DNA from: Actinomadura rayongensis
GTDB lineage: Bacteria; Actinomycetota; Actinomycetes; Streptosporangiales; Streptosporangiaceae
Reading direction: 5' to 3'
Assembly: GCF_009831215.1 (NCBI RefSeq)
Contig: NZ_WUTW01000006.1
Coordinates: 1-64,000, forward strand
Length of the DNA stretch: 64,000 nucleotides
Made by a program: the position numbers and the translations under genes
Part shown: piece after piece, positions 24,280-33,323 of the stretch
How the letters are laid out: each line of letters begins with the position of its first letter
Numbering within the stretch: the stretch's first letter is position 1
The notes under the pieces: model-generated
Seen by the model: the letters and a program-made list of their open reading frames with translations, nothing else
Databases searched by the model: none
What the model was told of the DNA's origin: nothing

Positions 24280-24852
24280 TCAGCGCGCGTAATGCGGATC
24301 GGCCACCACTGGATAGAACGAGCCTTCGTGCTGGACGCGCATGGTGAGCGACTGGCCCTCCAGCGCGTAGTCGGCCTTCACGGGGCGGAACATCGCGTCC
24401 GACGCCCACGGGTTGTACAGGCGCCCCACCGTCGCGCCGTACCGCAGGTGGACGATGTCGTACCCGCCGGACGGCATGGCCTCCAGCGCGAGCCCGTCGG
24501 GCAGCGACAGCGAGAAGCGGAACTCGGTCGGGGCGTCCGGGCCGTGGATCACCGTGAGCAGGCGCACACCGCCCGCCGTCGTCTGCGCGAGCAGGTCGGT
24601 GTCGACGTCCACGCCCACGAACGCGCGCAGCGTCGGCCGCAGCACCTGCGCGACCGCGTCGCCGCCGACCGCGCCGAGGCCGATGTGGACCCGCTGGCCG
24701 TCCCGGGTCGGCACCCAGACGCCGTCGCGCGCCCGCTGCCCCCAGGCGACGTCCGGGTCCTCCTGCTCCTGGGGCTCGTTCCTGCCGCGTGCGACCAGCA
24801 CGCGGGACGCCGCGCTCATCGCCGCGGCGGCCCCGTCCTGCGCGTGCCTCAT
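24280..24852 (-). CDS. Conserved actinobacterial hypothetical protein
   Basis: A 190-residue protein without signal peptide or membrane segment. The middle is a predicted beta-rich domain (FRFSLSLPDGLALEAMPSGG). The end has YNPWASDA and closes with SFYPVVADPHYAR. The YPVVADP-type tail is a recurring C-terminal element in actinobacterial secreted or wall-associated proteins, but no function is known. ATG 24852 follows GAGGGGG six bases upstream. It stands alone between the CGNR and aminotransferase genes. Confidence 0.6.
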   Translation of the reverse strand: MRHAQDGAAAAMSAASRVLVARGRNEPQEQEDPDVAWGQRARDGVWVPTRDGQRVHIGLGAVGGDAVAQVLRPTLRAFVGVDVDTDLLAQTTAGGVRLLTVIHGPDAPTEFRFSLSLPDGLALEAMPSGGYDIVHLRYGATVGRLYNPWASDAMFRPVKADYALEGQSLTMRVQHEGSFYPVVADPHYAR

Positions 24853-25027
24853 GGCGGCCCCCTCGCCTTCCCGGCGCCACCGTCGCGCCGCCGACCCAGT
24901 CCCGCGGGAGGGCCGCCGGACCGGCCCGGCCGACCCCGCGTTCCACCCGCGCGACGTTGGACTTTACACCAGGTTTATCTGATTCCGGTGCAGGTCGCCC
25001 GGTGGACGGGACCGTCCGGCGCCGCCG

Positions 25028-26341
25028 TCACCGACCGTGGCGCGGCAGTTCCGCGAGGACGTCCGAAAGGCGGTCCAAAGCTGTCGCGATCCACGGCAGC
25101 GCGGCCGGGTCGGGGGCGTCGAGCGCGGCGAGGCGGTGTTCGCCCGTCGTGCCGTAGAGGAGGCTCGGGGCGACGCGCATCCGCAGGGCGCGCGGGTCGT
25201 CGCCGAACACCTCTCCGGGCAGGACGCCGACGCCGTGCCGGTCCAGGAGCAGGGACGCCAGGTCCCTGCCCGTCCGGACGCCGGACAGCGCGTCCCGCAG
25301 CGGCTCCAGGTCGGGATAGAGGTAGAACGCCGCCGCCGGCTCGGGCACCAGCGCGCCCGCCGCGCGGAAGCGGTGCGCGACCGCCCGCGCCACGGCGGCG
25401 TGCAGGCGGCGGCTGCGGTCCACGCGCTCGGCCAGCTCGGGCGGCTCGGTCAGGGCGAGCGCGGCGGCGTGCTGCATCGGCGCGGGCGCGCTCGACCAGA
25501 TCTCGCTGCCGATGCCGAGCAGGGACGTCCGCAGCGCCCGTCCGAACGGCCCGCCGGGCAGCCGGGCGACGCCGATCCGCCAGCCGCCCGCCGCGAACTG
25601 CTTGCTCAGCGCGGTGGTGACGACCGTCCGCTCCGGCGCGCACAGCGCCGCCCGGGGCACCGGACGGGACGGGTCGTGCACGAGGTCGCCGTAGATCTCG
25701 TCGCTGATCACCACGAGGTCGAGGTCGCGGGCCGCCGTGCAGACCCGGCTGACCGTTTCCGGCCGCGCGAGCGTCCCGGTCGGGTTGTCGGGGAGCGTGA
25801 GGACGACCGCCCGGACCGTCCGGCCCCGCGCCCTGGCCCGCGTCACGGCGTCGGTGAGCGCGGCCGGATCCGGCACCCCGCCCTCGTCCGGCGGCGTCGG
25901 GACGCGGACCGGCGCGGCCCCCGCCAGCGCCGTCTGCGCCGCGTAGGTGACCCAGCTCGGCGCGGGCACCACGACGTCGCCGCCGAGCGCGGTCAGCAGG
26001 CCGAACAGCAGCGCCTTGCTGCCCGGGCCCGCGACGACCTGGCCGGGGTCGGTGGGCAGGTCCCGGCGCGTCCAGTACCCGGCCGCGGCGGCGCGCAGCT
26101 CCGGCGACCCCGCGACCGGGCCGTACGCGGCCTGCCCGGCGGCCGACGCCAGCGCCTCGGTGAGCAGCGGATGGACGGGGATCCCGGCCTCCCCGAACCC
26201 GAGCGGCAGCACGGGGTCGCCCGCGCGGCGCCTGCGGTCCAGCGTCTCGTTCACCGCGAGCGTCGGCGACAGCGGAACGGGCCGGAGCGAGAACGACGGA
26301 TCGGTGGTCGAAGGGCCGTCTGGAACGACGGAAACGGACAT
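25028..26341 (-). CDS. PLP-dependent class I/II aminotransferase
   Basis: The 437-residue protein has the fold-type I plan: GPGSKALLFGLLTAL for cofactor phosphate binding, LTLPDNPTGTLARPE, DEIYGDLVHDP with the pyridine-binding aspartate and tyrosine, and K247 in TTALSKQFAAGGWRIG as Schiff-base lysine. FYLYPDLEPLRDAL near the C-terminus belongs to the small domain. It is of the aspartate/aromatic-aminotransferase or MalY-like class, with substrate open. It is divergent from a LysR regulator, which probably controls it. Confidence 0.87.
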   Translation of the reverse strand: MSVSVVPDGPSTTDPSFSLRPVPLSPTLAVNETLDRRRRAGDPVLPLGFGEAGIPVHPLLTEALASAAGQAAYGPVAGSPELRAAAAGYWTRRDLPTDPGQVVAGPGSKALLFGLLTALGGDVVVPAPSWVTYAAQTALAGAAPVRVPTPPDEGGVPDPAALTDAVTRARARGRTVRAVVLTLPDNPTGTLARPETVSRVCTAARDLDLVVISDEIYGDLVHDPSRPVPRAALCAPERTVVTTALSKQFAAGGWRIGVARLPGGPFGRALRTSLLGIGSEIWSSAPAPMQHAAALALTEPPELAERVDRSRRLHAAVARAVAHRFRAAGALVPEPAAAFYLYPDLEPLRDALSGVRTGRDLASLLLDRHGVGVLPGEVFGDDPRALRMRVAPSLLYGTTGEHRLAALDAPDPAALPWIATALDRLSDVLAELPRHGR

Positions 26342-26374
26342 CCAAGGGCTCCAAGGATGGTGGAAGAAAGGACT

Positions 26375-26388
26375 GAACCGGCCGGTTC
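26375..26388. promoter_or_regulatory. Perfect palindrome between aminotransferase and LysR genes
   Basis: GAACCGGCCGGTTC is a perfect 14-base dyad within the 121-bp divergent region, about 34 bases from the aminotransferase start and 75 from the LysR start. It does not match the simple T-N11-A LysR box, so the binding protein is uncertain. Confidence 0.45.
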
Positions 26389-26462
26389 CTTTCTCTCACC
26401 CTGCCCCGGCGCCTAGCATCGTGACAAGCGAGTCTCTTCGATGCCGACCCCAGGGAAGTCCG

Positions 26463-27389
26463 ATGCTCGAACTGCGCAGGCTGCGGCTGCTCGCCGAGTT
26501 CGGGCGGCGCGGCAGCATCGCGGCCACCGCCGCCGCCCTCGGCTACACCGCGTCCTCGGTCTCCCAGCAGCTCGCCGTGCTGGAGCGGGAGGCGCGCGTC
26601 CCGCTGCTGGACCGCACCGCCCGCAGCGCCGAGCTGACCGACGCCGGCCGCCGCCTCGCCCGCCGCGCCGAGGAGATCCTCGACCTCGTCGAGCGCGCCG
26701 AGGCCGAGCTGTCCGCGCACGCCGACGCCGTGACCGGACGGGTCGTCGTCACCGCGTTCCCGACGGCCGCCGTGGCGTTCGCGCCCGCGCTCGCCCGCAG
26801 CCTCGCCGAGCACCGCGGGCTCACGTTCGTGCTGCGGCAGGGCCGCCCGGACGACGCGATCCGCCAGGTCCGCGGCGGCGAGGCCGACATCGCGCTCGTG
26901 GACGACTGGACCGGCGCGCTGCCCGACGAGGCCCCGCCGGCGCTGGAGTTCTTCCGGCTGCGCCGCGACCCGCTCGTCCTCGCCGTCCCCGCCGACCACC
27001 CGATGGCGGACCCGGCCCGTCCGGTGGACCTGCGCGAGCTGCGCGACGAGCCGTGGATGGCGGCGCCGCGCGGCGAGCCGTCCCGCGAGGCGTTCGAGCG
27101 GCTGCTGGACGCGGTCGGCGGCGCGCGGCCCGTGCCGTGGGAGTTCGAGGGGCTGCACGCCATCCTCAGCCTGGTCGCGCGCGGCATCGGGATCACCGCC
27201 GTCCCCGCGCTGGCGCTCGCGGCGGGCGACGAGGGCATCGCGGTCCGGCGCATCCCCGGGACCGAGCTGTCGCGCGAGGTGCACGCGGTGACGCGCGGCG
27301 CGAGCGTGCGGCGCCCGCCGGTCGCGGTGACGCTGCGCGCCCTCTACGCCGCGGCCCGGACGGCCTGGCCGGGACCGCCCGCCGGATGA
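26463..27389 (+). CDS. LysR-family transcriptional regulator
   Basis: A 308-residue protein has an N-terminal winged HTH (residues 1-60: MLELRRLRLLAEFGRRGSIA, then YTASSVSQQLAVLEREARV) and a periplasmic-binding-protein-like effector domain with the usual LVARGIGITAVPALAL near residue 240. It is divergent from the aminotransferase, the classic LysR-target layout. The stop is directly adjacent to the stop of the convergent SCP2 gene (TGATCA, 27387-27392). Confidence 0.9.
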   Translation: MLELRRLRLLAEFGRRGSIAATAAALGYTASSVSQQLAVLEREARVPLLDRTARSAELTDAGRRLARRAEEILDLVERAEAELSAHADAVTGRVVVTAFPTAAVAFAPALARSLAEHRGLTFVLRQGRPDDAIRQVRGGEADIALVDDWTGALPDEAPPALEFFRLRRDPLVLAVPADHPMADPARPVDLRELRDEPWMAAPRGEPSREAFERLLDAVGGARPVPWEFEGLHAILSLVARGIGITAVPALALAAGDEGIAVRRIPGTELSREVHAVTRGASVRRPPVAVTLRALYAAARTAWPGPPAG

Positions 27390-27866
27390 TCACCCCTGGT
27401 CGAACCAGCCCTGCAGCCGCGCCGCGAACAGCAGGTCGCCCGAGACGTGGATCCGGCCCGTCATCAGGCCCTTCACGCCGTTCAGCGTGCCCGCCGACAG
27501 GCGCAGCAGGTCGGGCAGGCTCAGCGCCAGCGCGACCTTCGGGCGTCCGTCCGGGGCGCCCCGGACGACCTCGGCGCGGCCGTGCCCGATCTGGACGGTG
27601 TAGACCGCGACGCCGTCGGGTCCCTGGACGTCCCACCGGACGGCCCCGCGCGCCCGGCCCGCCTTCTCCGGCAGGAACCGGGACGCCATCACGGTGAAAA
27701 GGCGGTCGAGGATTCCGTCAATTCCGGCAGATCTGGCGAAATCGCCGATCACCGCGTCGTCGACCCCCGGAACCGCCAGCAGCGCGCGCAGTTCGGCCGG
27801 TGTCCCGACCGCGTGGAGCACCTCGTCCGCCCAGCCGCCGCCGGGGTCCCGATCCGCCTCGCCCAT
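27390..27866 (-). CDS. SCP2 sterol-transfer domain protein
   Basis: A 158-residue protein. The C-terminal two thirds fit the SCP2 fold (GAVRWDVQGPDGVAVYTVQI, then PKVALALSLPDLLRLSAGTL and NGVKGLMTGRIHVSGDLLFA). SCP2 domains hold lipids or acyl-CoA; as a standalone bacterial protein the role is unknown. ATG 27866 is chosen because GGGAGGGG is placed six bases upstream; GTG 27887 would use bases that overlap this ribosome site. Confidence 0.83.
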   Translation of the reverse strand: MGEADRDPGGGWADEVLHAVGTPAELRALLAVPGVDDAVIGDFARSAGIDGILDRLFTVMASRFLPEKAGRARGAVRWDVQGPDGVAVYTVQIGHGRAEVVRGAPDGRPKVALALSLPDLLRLSAGTLNGVKGLMTGRIHVSGDLLFAARLQGWFDQG

Positions 27867-28046
27867 CGCCGTCCCCTCCCTCGTCACCCGGAACTATTCA
27901 ATCCTTCATCCAATAAGGTCAAGGGGGTGACGGTTCCGTGCGTCCCGCCGTGACCACGCCGGACATCACGTACGGTGGGGCGAAAGTCCGAGACACACGA
28001 CCCCTGGCCGGCGGGCCGGGCCGACCTCTCGGGGGGAGCACGCCCG

Positions 28047-28724
28047 ATGGACGACGCGACCTCACACCCGCACCTGCACCCGCATCTGCACCGCCCGCAC
28101 ACGTTCGAGCTGCCGCGCGTGCGCGCCCTGCTCCTGCACGCCGCCCCCCGGTTCATCGAGGGCGTGATCGCGCCCGTCGCCGTCTTCTACGCCGCGTTCG
28201 CCGTCCTCGGCCTGACCGGCGGCATGATCGCCGCCGTCGCCTGGGTCTACGGCGGGATCGCCTGGCGGCGGCTGCGCGGCCATCCCGTCTCGGCGACGCT
28301 GCTGATCGCCGCCGTCGGCGTGACGGTCCGCGCCGCGCTCGGCGTCGTCACCCACAGCGCGGTCATCTACTTCCTCCAGCCGACGCTCGGCACGCTGCTC
28401 ATGGCGGTGGTGTTCCTGGCGTCCGTGCCGCTCGGCCGTCCGCTGGCGCAGAAGCTCGCCACCGAGATGGTCCCGATGCCCGAGGCGTTCCTGAAGCACG
28501 CCCGCGTCCGCCGGTTCTTCCTGCGGATCTCGCTGCTGTGGTCGTTCGTGCTGTTCGCCAACGCCCTGGTCAGCCTGTGGATGCTGTTCCACCAGTCGGT
28601 CGGGACGTACGTGTGGGCGCGCACCGGGCTCGTCGTGGGCATCGGCGCGGTCGGCGTCGTCGTGTCGGTGTGGGGCTTCCGGCGCCTGCTGCGGCATGTG
28701 AACGCGCGTCCCGTGCCCGCCTGA
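28047..28724 (+). CDS. VC0807-type integral membrane protein
   Basis: A 225-residue protein begins with a His-rich segment (six histidines in residues 7-19) and then has five or six membrane segments. It resembles VC0807-family or intracellular-septation-like proteins of unknown function: FIEGVIAPVAVFYAAFAVLG early, and WSFVLFANALVSLWMLFHQS late. ATG 28047 follows GGGGGGAG. The His-rich start could bind metal, but no partner gene supports that. Confidence 0.65.
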   Translation: MDDATSHPHLHPHLHRPHTFELPRVRALLLHAAPRFIEGVIAPVAVFYAAFAVLGLTGGMIAAVAWVYGGIAWRRLRGHPVSATLLIAAVGVTVRAALGVVTHSAVIYFLQPTLGTLLMAVVFLASVPLGRPLAQKLATEMVPMPEAFLKHARVRRFFLRISLLWSFVLFANALVSLWMLFHQSVGTYVWARTGLVVGIGAVGVVVSVWGFRRLLRHVNARPVPA

Positions 28725-28740
28725 TCCGTCCCGCTTCCGT

Positions 28741-28770
28741 CGGCCGTGAACTTTTCCGAGTTCACGGCCG
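28741..28770 (+). terminator. Terminator after the VC0807-type gene
   Basis: An 11-bp perfect stem (CGGCCGTGAAC with GTTCACGGCCG) with an 8-base loop is followed by TCTTTGTGT, 16 bases after the stop codon. Confidence 0.85.
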
Positions 28771-28992
28771 TCTTTGTGTCTGGAGAACGGGACGCGCGCG
28801 GCGATCCGCGGCATCCCGGTCTCCGGTGACGGTGCGCTCGCGGGCCGTCACGCACGGCCGTCATCGGGTCCCACGAGTCGAGTTGCAACGCTTTGATCTC
28901 AGACGTCGCGGAAACCCCATGACGTGGCAGAATCGTCGGCTTTTATCGCTAATGTCGGTGCCGACGGCGGCGGGGTTTCGGGAGGAATGACG

Positions 28993-30219
28993 GTGCAGCG
29001 ACGGGTGACCGCGGGAGTGGGCGTGGCGGGGGCGGCCGTGCTGGTCTTCGCCTCGGGATGCTCCGGCGGCGAGAAGGGCGACGGCGTCACGGTCGGCGAC
29101 ACCGCCGAGGCCGGCGCGCCCCAGGTGACCGTCACCCCCGGGAACGGCGAGGGCAGGGCCCTGCCGGAGCGCGGTGTGCAGGTGTCCGTCGCGGGCGGCA
29201 CGTTGCAGCAGGTCACGGTGACGCGGAAGGGCAAGCCCGTCACGGGCCAGCTCACCGCCGACAAGACGGGCTGGAAGTCCCGCACGCTGCTGCCCGGCTC
29301 GCAGTACGACGTCTCCGCGACGGCGACGAGCCCCAAGGGCAAGACCACCACCGTCACCGCGCGGTTCAAGACGATCAAGGCCGCGAACGAGCTGCGCGTC
29401 GTCGACGTCACCCCGAGCGCGAACGAGAAGGTCGGCGTCGGCATGCCGGTCCAGGTGACCTTCAACCGGCCCGTCGGGGACAAGAAGGCCGTCGAGTCGG
29501 CGCTGCGGATCACGTCCGACAAGCCCGCGACCGGCGCCTGGTACTGGGTCGGCGACACCCAGGTCGTGTTCCGCACCGAGAACGGCAAGTACTGGCAGCC
29601 GAACCAGCGCGTCCGGCTGCGCGCCGAGATCGGCGGCGTCAAGTCCGGCAAGCGGACCTACGGCGCGGCCGACTTCGGCCGCACGTTCCGCATCGGCGAC
29701 GAGCACATCATCAACGCCAACACCAAGACCCACCGGCTCACCGTCCGGAAGAACGGCGTCAAGGTCAAGAGCTGGGGCATCAGCGCCGGGCGCGGCGGAC
29801 GCGTCGTCAACGGCGTCGACACCTACCTCACGACCAGCGGCGTCCATCTGACGATGGGCAAGGAGAACCCGGCGATCATGACGTCGGAGTGGATGGGCGT
29901 CGACCCCGACGACAAGAAGAACGGCGGGTACAAGGAGGTCATCCCCTTCGCGGTGCGGATCTCCAACAGCGGCGAGTACATCCACTCGATGGCCGCGACC
30001 GTGTGGGCGCAGGGGCACCAGAACGTCAGCCACGGCTGCCTGAACTCCCCGCCGTCCGCCGCCCAGTGGTTCTACAACTTCTCCTACCGCGGCGACCCGG
30101 TGATCATCAAGGGCACGTCCCGCAAGCTGCAGTGGGACAACGGCTGGAGCTTCTACCAGATGCCCTGGTCGAAGTGGGTGAAGGGCAGCGCCCTCGGCCG
30201 GACGGTCACCACCGGCTGA
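28993..30219 (+). CDS. Lipoprotein L,D-transpeptidase with Ig-like domains
   Basis: A 408-residue protein has a signal peptide ending in a lipobox-like VFASGC, followed by Ig-like domains (residues ~45-250). A YkuD catalytic domain has IHSMAATVWAQGHQN, then SHGCLN with H347 and C349. It makes 3-3 cross-links in peptidoglycan, or attaches proteins, on the outer side of the membrane. The layout matches mycobacterial LdtMt2. GTG 28993 is preferred because GGAGG lies seven bases upstream; ATG 28987 is only one base from it. Confidence 0.92.
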   Translation: MQRRVTAGVGVAGAAVLVFASGCSGGEKGDGVTVGDTAEAGAPQVTVTPGNGEGRALPERGVQVSVAGGTLQQVTVTRKGKPVTGQLTADKTGWKSRTLLPGSQYDVSATATSPKGKTTTVTARFKTIKAANELRVVDVTPSANEKVGVGMPVQVTFNRPVGDKKAVESALRITSDKPATGAWYWVGDTQVVFRTENGKYWQPNQRVRLRAEIGGVKSGKRTYGAADFGRTFRIGDEHIINANTKTHRLTVRKNGVKVKSWGISAGRGGRVVNGVDTYLTTSGVHLTMGKENPAIMTSEWMGVDPDDKKNGGYKEVIPFAVRISNSGEYIHSMAATVWAQGHQNVSHGCLNSPPSAAQWFYNFSYRGDPVIIKGTSRKLQWDNGWSFYQMPWSKWVKGSALGRTVTTG

Positions 30220-30284
30220 TGATTGCGCGGACGGCGCGCGGGGCACGGGGCTAGGCACACAGCCCGTCTCAGATCGGGGGACTC

Positions 30285-31601
30285 GTGCCGGGCCGTACCC
30301 TGCCGCGCCGCGCGCTCCGCCGCGCCGGACGCCTTCCGCTCGCCGCCGCGCGCCGTGCCGCGCTGGTCCTGCTGCGGACGCTCGTCCGCCGCCGTCCCGC
30401 GCCGGGTCCTTCGAGGCGCCCGCGCGTCCGGATCCTGCTGCGCCACGCGTACGGGACGGGCGGGACGATCCGCACCGTCCTCGCCACGGCGGGCCATCTC
30501 GCGCGCGACCACGACGTGGAGATCGTCAGCCTGCTCAAGGAGAAGGACGCGTCGTTCTTCCCGGTGCCGCCGGGCGTCGCGGTGTCGTTCGCCGACGACC
30601 GGACCGTCCCGCCGGGCCGCGCCGCGCGGCTGGTCGGGCGGCTGCCGAGCCTGCTGTTCTCGGTCGGCGGGAGCCCCGCCACGCGCGAGACGCTGTGGAC
30701 GGACCTGCGGGTCGCGCGGCTGCTCCTCGCCGGGGACGCGGACGTGCTCGTCGGCACCCGTCCGGCGCTGAACCTGCTCGTCGCCGAGGTCGCCCCGCCC
30801 GGCACCGTGACGATCGGGCAGGACCACATGAACCTGCGCGCCTACCCGCCCGGGACGCGGGCGGCGATCCGGCGCGCCTACCCGCGGCTGACGGCGCTGG
30901 CCGTGCTCACCGAGGCGTCCCGTGCGGAGTACGCGGCGGCGCTTTCGGGGACGGCGGTCCGGATCGTCCGGATCCCGAACGCGCTCGCCACCCCGCCCGG
31001 CGCCCCGTCGCGCCGCACGGCGAAGGTCGTGCTCGCGGCGGGCCGGCTGACCCGGCAGAAGGGCTTCGACCTGCTGCTGCGCGCCTACGAGCCGCTGGCC
31101 GCCGAGCACCCGGACTGGACGCTGCGGATCTTCGGCTCCGGACCGCACCGCGCCCGGCTCGCCAAGCGGATCGCCGAGCGGGGCCTGGCCGGGCGCGTCG
31201 AGCTGAACCCGCGCACGGCCGACCTGCCGGGGGAGATGGAACGGGCGGCGGTCTATGTGCTCTCGTCCCGGTTCGAGGGGATGCCGATGGTCGTGCTGGA
31301 GGCGATGAGCAAGGGCCTGCCGGTCGTCGCGTTCGACTGCCCGACCGGCCCGGCCGAGATGATCTCCCACGAGAGCGACGGGCTGATCGTCCCGCCCAAG
31401 GACGTCGCCGGGCTCACCGCCGCGCTGCGCCGCCTCATGACCGACGCGGACCTGCGCGACGAGCTGGGCGAGCGGGCGCGCGCGTCCGTCCGCGCCTACG
31501 ACCCGGAGTGGATCGTCCCGCGCTGGACCGACCTGATCGACGAGCTGCTGGCACCGCGCCGGCGTCGCGTCAGAACGCCAGTGCCAGGGCCATCCCGGTG
31601 A
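30285..31601 (+). CDS. GT4-family glycosyltransferase
   Basis: A 438-residue GT-B protein. After an Arg-rich N-terminus comes the glycine loop RHAYGTGGTIRTVLA (residues ~55-69). The C-terminal donor domain has VLAAGRLTRQKGFDLLLRAY, FGSGPHRARLAKRI and SSRFEGMPMVVLEAMSKG, including the conserved E-x7-E motif. It likely transfers a sugar in capsule, teichoic-acid or lipid-glycan synthesis; donor and acceptor are unknown. Its 3' end overlaps the convergent crcB gene by 32 bases. Confidence 0.88.
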   Translation: MPGRTLPRRALRRAGRLPLAAARRAALVLLRTLVRRRPAPGPSRRPRVRILLRHAYGTGGTIRTVLATAGHLARDHDVEIVSLLKEKDASFFPVPPGVAVSFADDRTVPPGRAARLVGRLPSLLFSVGGSPATRETLWTDLRVARLLLAGDADVLVGTRPALNLLVAEVAPPGTVTIGQDHMNLRAYPPGTRAAIRRAYPRLTALAVLTEASRAEYAAALSGTAVRIVRIPNALATPPGAPSRRTAKVVLAAGRLTRQKGFDLLLRAYEPLAAEHPDWTLRIFGSGPHRARLAKRIAERGLAGRVELNPRTADLPGEMERAAVYVLSSRFEGMPMVVLEAMSKGLPVVAFDCPTGPAEMISHESDGLIVPPKDVAGLTAALRRLMTDADLRDELGERARASVRAYDPEWIVPRWTDLIDELLAPRRRRVRTPVPGPSR

Positions 31602-31926
31602 ACGCGGCGGCCAGGCCCGCCGCGATGCTCGCCGCCGCGTTGGCGACGGCGGCGCGTCCGGCGCCGGTCTCGGCGAGCCGCAGGGTCTCGTAGCCGAACG
31701 TCGAGTAGGTCGTCAGCGCGCCGCAGAAACCCGTCCCGGCCAGCGCCGACACCGCGTGCCCCGCCGGGAGCGCGGTGACGAAGCCGAGGATCGCCGAGCC
31801 GACGACGTTCACCGCGAACGTCCCCCACGGGAACGCCGACCGGTGCCGGGCCTGGACGGCGCGGTCGGCGAGATAGCGCAGCGGGGCGCCCACGGCGGCG
31901 CCGAGCACGATGAGCAGCAGTGTCAC
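31570..31926 (-). CDS. crcB: CrcB/Fluc fluoride channel subunit (second of the pair)
   Basis: This 118-residue protein has four membrane segments and the Fluc signatures GAPLRYLADR, WGTFAVNVVGSAILGF (the Asn of the pore) and FCGALTTYSTFGYETLRL (the Phe-box and TTYSTF). Fluc channels export fluoride as dimers, and two adjacent genes usually make a heterodimer. The GTG start overlaps the stop of the upstream crcB gene (GTGA). Confidence 0.92.
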   Translation of the reverse strand: MTLLLIVLGAAVGAPLRYLADRAVQARHRSAFPWGTFAVNVVGSAILGFVTALPAGHAVSALAGTGFCGALTTYSTFGYETLRLAETGAGRAAVANAAASIAAGLAAAFTGMALALAF

Positions 31927-32366
31927 CGGCGTCCTCCCAGGACGCGGCGGGTCACGGCGGCGCCCAGCGTGACCGCGGCGAGCGCGGCGGCCAGGGTCGC
32001 GGCCAGGTAGGCGACGGCGACGCCGGGGGCGCCCGCACGGACGGCCTGCTGCGCGTCCACGACGTACCCGGAGAACGTCGTGTACCCGCCGAGCACGCCG
32101 ACGCCGAGGAACGGCCGCGTCAGCGCGGGCAGCCCCGGCCGCGCGGCGAGGACGGCCATGAGCACGCCGATGAGCAGGCAGCCCGAGACGTTGATCAGGA
32201 ACGTCGACCACGCGAACTCCGTCGCGGCGTGGGGGAGCGCGGCGCCGACGCCGTAGCGGGCGAGCGCCCCGAGCGCCCCGCCCGCCGCGATGGCGGTAAG
32301 CACCGGACGCGGCACGCGGGGGAGGATCGGCGGTTCGACGTCGGGGTCGACGGGTTCCTGCGGCAT
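31923..32366 (-). CDS. crcB: CrcB/Fluc fluoride channel subunit (first of the pair)
   Basis: A 147-residue protein has a ~22-residue hydrophilic N-terminal extension and then four membrane segments. Signatures are GALGALARYGVGAAL, WSTFLINVSGCLLIGVL and LGGYTTFSGYVVDAQQ. TTFS replaces the TYSTF of the partner, a typical difference between heterodimer halves. It is the promoter-proximal gene of the crcB pair, behind a structured leader of about 100 bases. Confidence 0.92.
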   Translation of the reverse strand: MPQEPVDPDVEPPILPRVPRPVLTAIAAGGALGALARYGVGAALPHAATEFAWSTFLINVSGCLLIGVLMAVLAARPGLPALTRPFLGVGVLGGYTTFSGYVVDAQQAVRAGAPGVAVAYLAATLAAALAAVTLGAAVTRRVLGGRR

Positions 32367-32383
32367 CGGTCACTCCCACCAGA

Positions 32384-32483
32384 ACGGGCACTGGCAGGGA
32401 CCGTTGGCGGCGGCGCCGCGGTTCTCCCCGGGACGGCTCGCCCGGGGGCGGCAGGCCCCACTGCCGCGACCCGGCCGATTATA
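32384..32483 (-). promoter_or_regulatory. crcB promoter and structured leader
   Basis: On the minus strand a perfect TATAAT (32483-32478) lies about 110 bases before the first crcB start, without a clear -35 box. The leader has a 7-bp hairpin (32447-32441 with 32432-32426) around the loop CGAGCCGT, then AACCGC (32423-32418), a GC-rich stretch, and CAACGG (32406-32401). ACGG there can pair with CCGU of the loop. This order (hairpin, AACCGC-like joint, pseudoknot) recalls the crcB-motif fluoride riboswitch, but key GAUG and UGAUG bases are not conserved. Confidence 0.35.
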
Positions 32484-32594
32484 GCGACGGGCGGAACGCC
32501 GTGCTTCGACCGCGAACCAGCGGGCATGTCACCGCATCTCAACAGGAGGACGGCGCGCGGGGGACGCGCCGCGCGCGACACCGAGGGGGATGCC

Positions 32595-33242
32595 TTGAAC
32601 AGGACGATCGTGAAGGCGGCGCTCCCGCTCGCACTGCTCGGCGGCACGCTGACCGCCTGCAGCGACGGGAACACGCCGAAGGCGAACGGAACGCCCACCC
32701 CGGGGGCGTCGGACTCGCCGTCGGAGGTGCCGTCCGCCGGGCAGCCGAACGCCCCCGCCGCGACGCCCACGACGACGGCGCCGAACGGGGGGCCGACGTC
32801 CCGTCCCGTGGCCCAGCCGGGGCTCTCGCGCTGCCACACGTCGATGCTGTCGGCGTCGCTGGCCGCCACGGACGCCGCCGCCGGGCACCGCTACGCCTAC
32901 CTCACGCTGACGAACCGCTCGGGCACGCGCTGCCGCCTGTACGGCTACGTCGGGATGCAGCTCCTCACGGCGTCCGGCGCGCCGCTCACGACGAACGTGG
33001 AACGGCTCGGGCAGCCCGCGCCCGCCACGGTGACGCTCGCGCCCGGCACCTCGGTCCGCACGCGCGTCGGGTGGACGGTCGTCCCGACCGGCTCCGAGCC
33101 CGTCGACGGCCCGTGCGCGCCGACCCCGGCCCGCGTCCAGGTGACGCCGCCCGACGAGCTGGACCACCTCACGATCCCGTGGACGCAGGGCATGGTGTGC
33201 GGCCTCGGCCGGCTCGCCGTCACCCCGGTCGGCGGCGTGTGA
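32595..33242 (+). CDS. DUF4232 lipoprotein
   Basis: A 215-residue protein has a lipoprotein signal (LALLGGTLTAC), a Ser/Thr/Pro/Ala-rich spacer (residues ~25-77) and a C-terminal DUF4232 domain. The domain begins RCHTSMLSASL and includes YLTLTNRSGTRCRLYGYVG, with conserved cysteines. The domain is common in exported actinobacterial proteins and has no known activity. TTG 32595 is the start, with GAGGGGGA four bases upstream. Confidence 0.82.
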   Translation: MNRTIVKAALPLALLGGTLTACSDGNTPKANGTPTPGASDSPSEVPSAGQPNAPAATPTTTAPNGGPTSRPVAQPGLSRCHTSMLSASLAATDAAAGHRYAYLTLTNRSGTRCRLYGYVGMQLLTASGAPLTTNVERLGQPAPATVTLAPGTSVRTRVGWTVVPTGSEPVDGPCAPTPARVQVTPPDELDHLTIPWTQGMVCGLGRLAVTPVGGV

Positions 33243-33323
33243 CGTGCGTGAACCGAGCGGCGTTCGGTCGTGCCGGACCCCCGCTTTAGCGAGACCAAGG
33301 CGCGCTCGCCTACGATCCGTCCC

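Noticed and set aside
32384..32483. Confident fluoride riboswitch call
   Set aside because: The order of elements fits, but conserved GAUG and UGAUG core bases are not matched, so it is kept only as a candidate.
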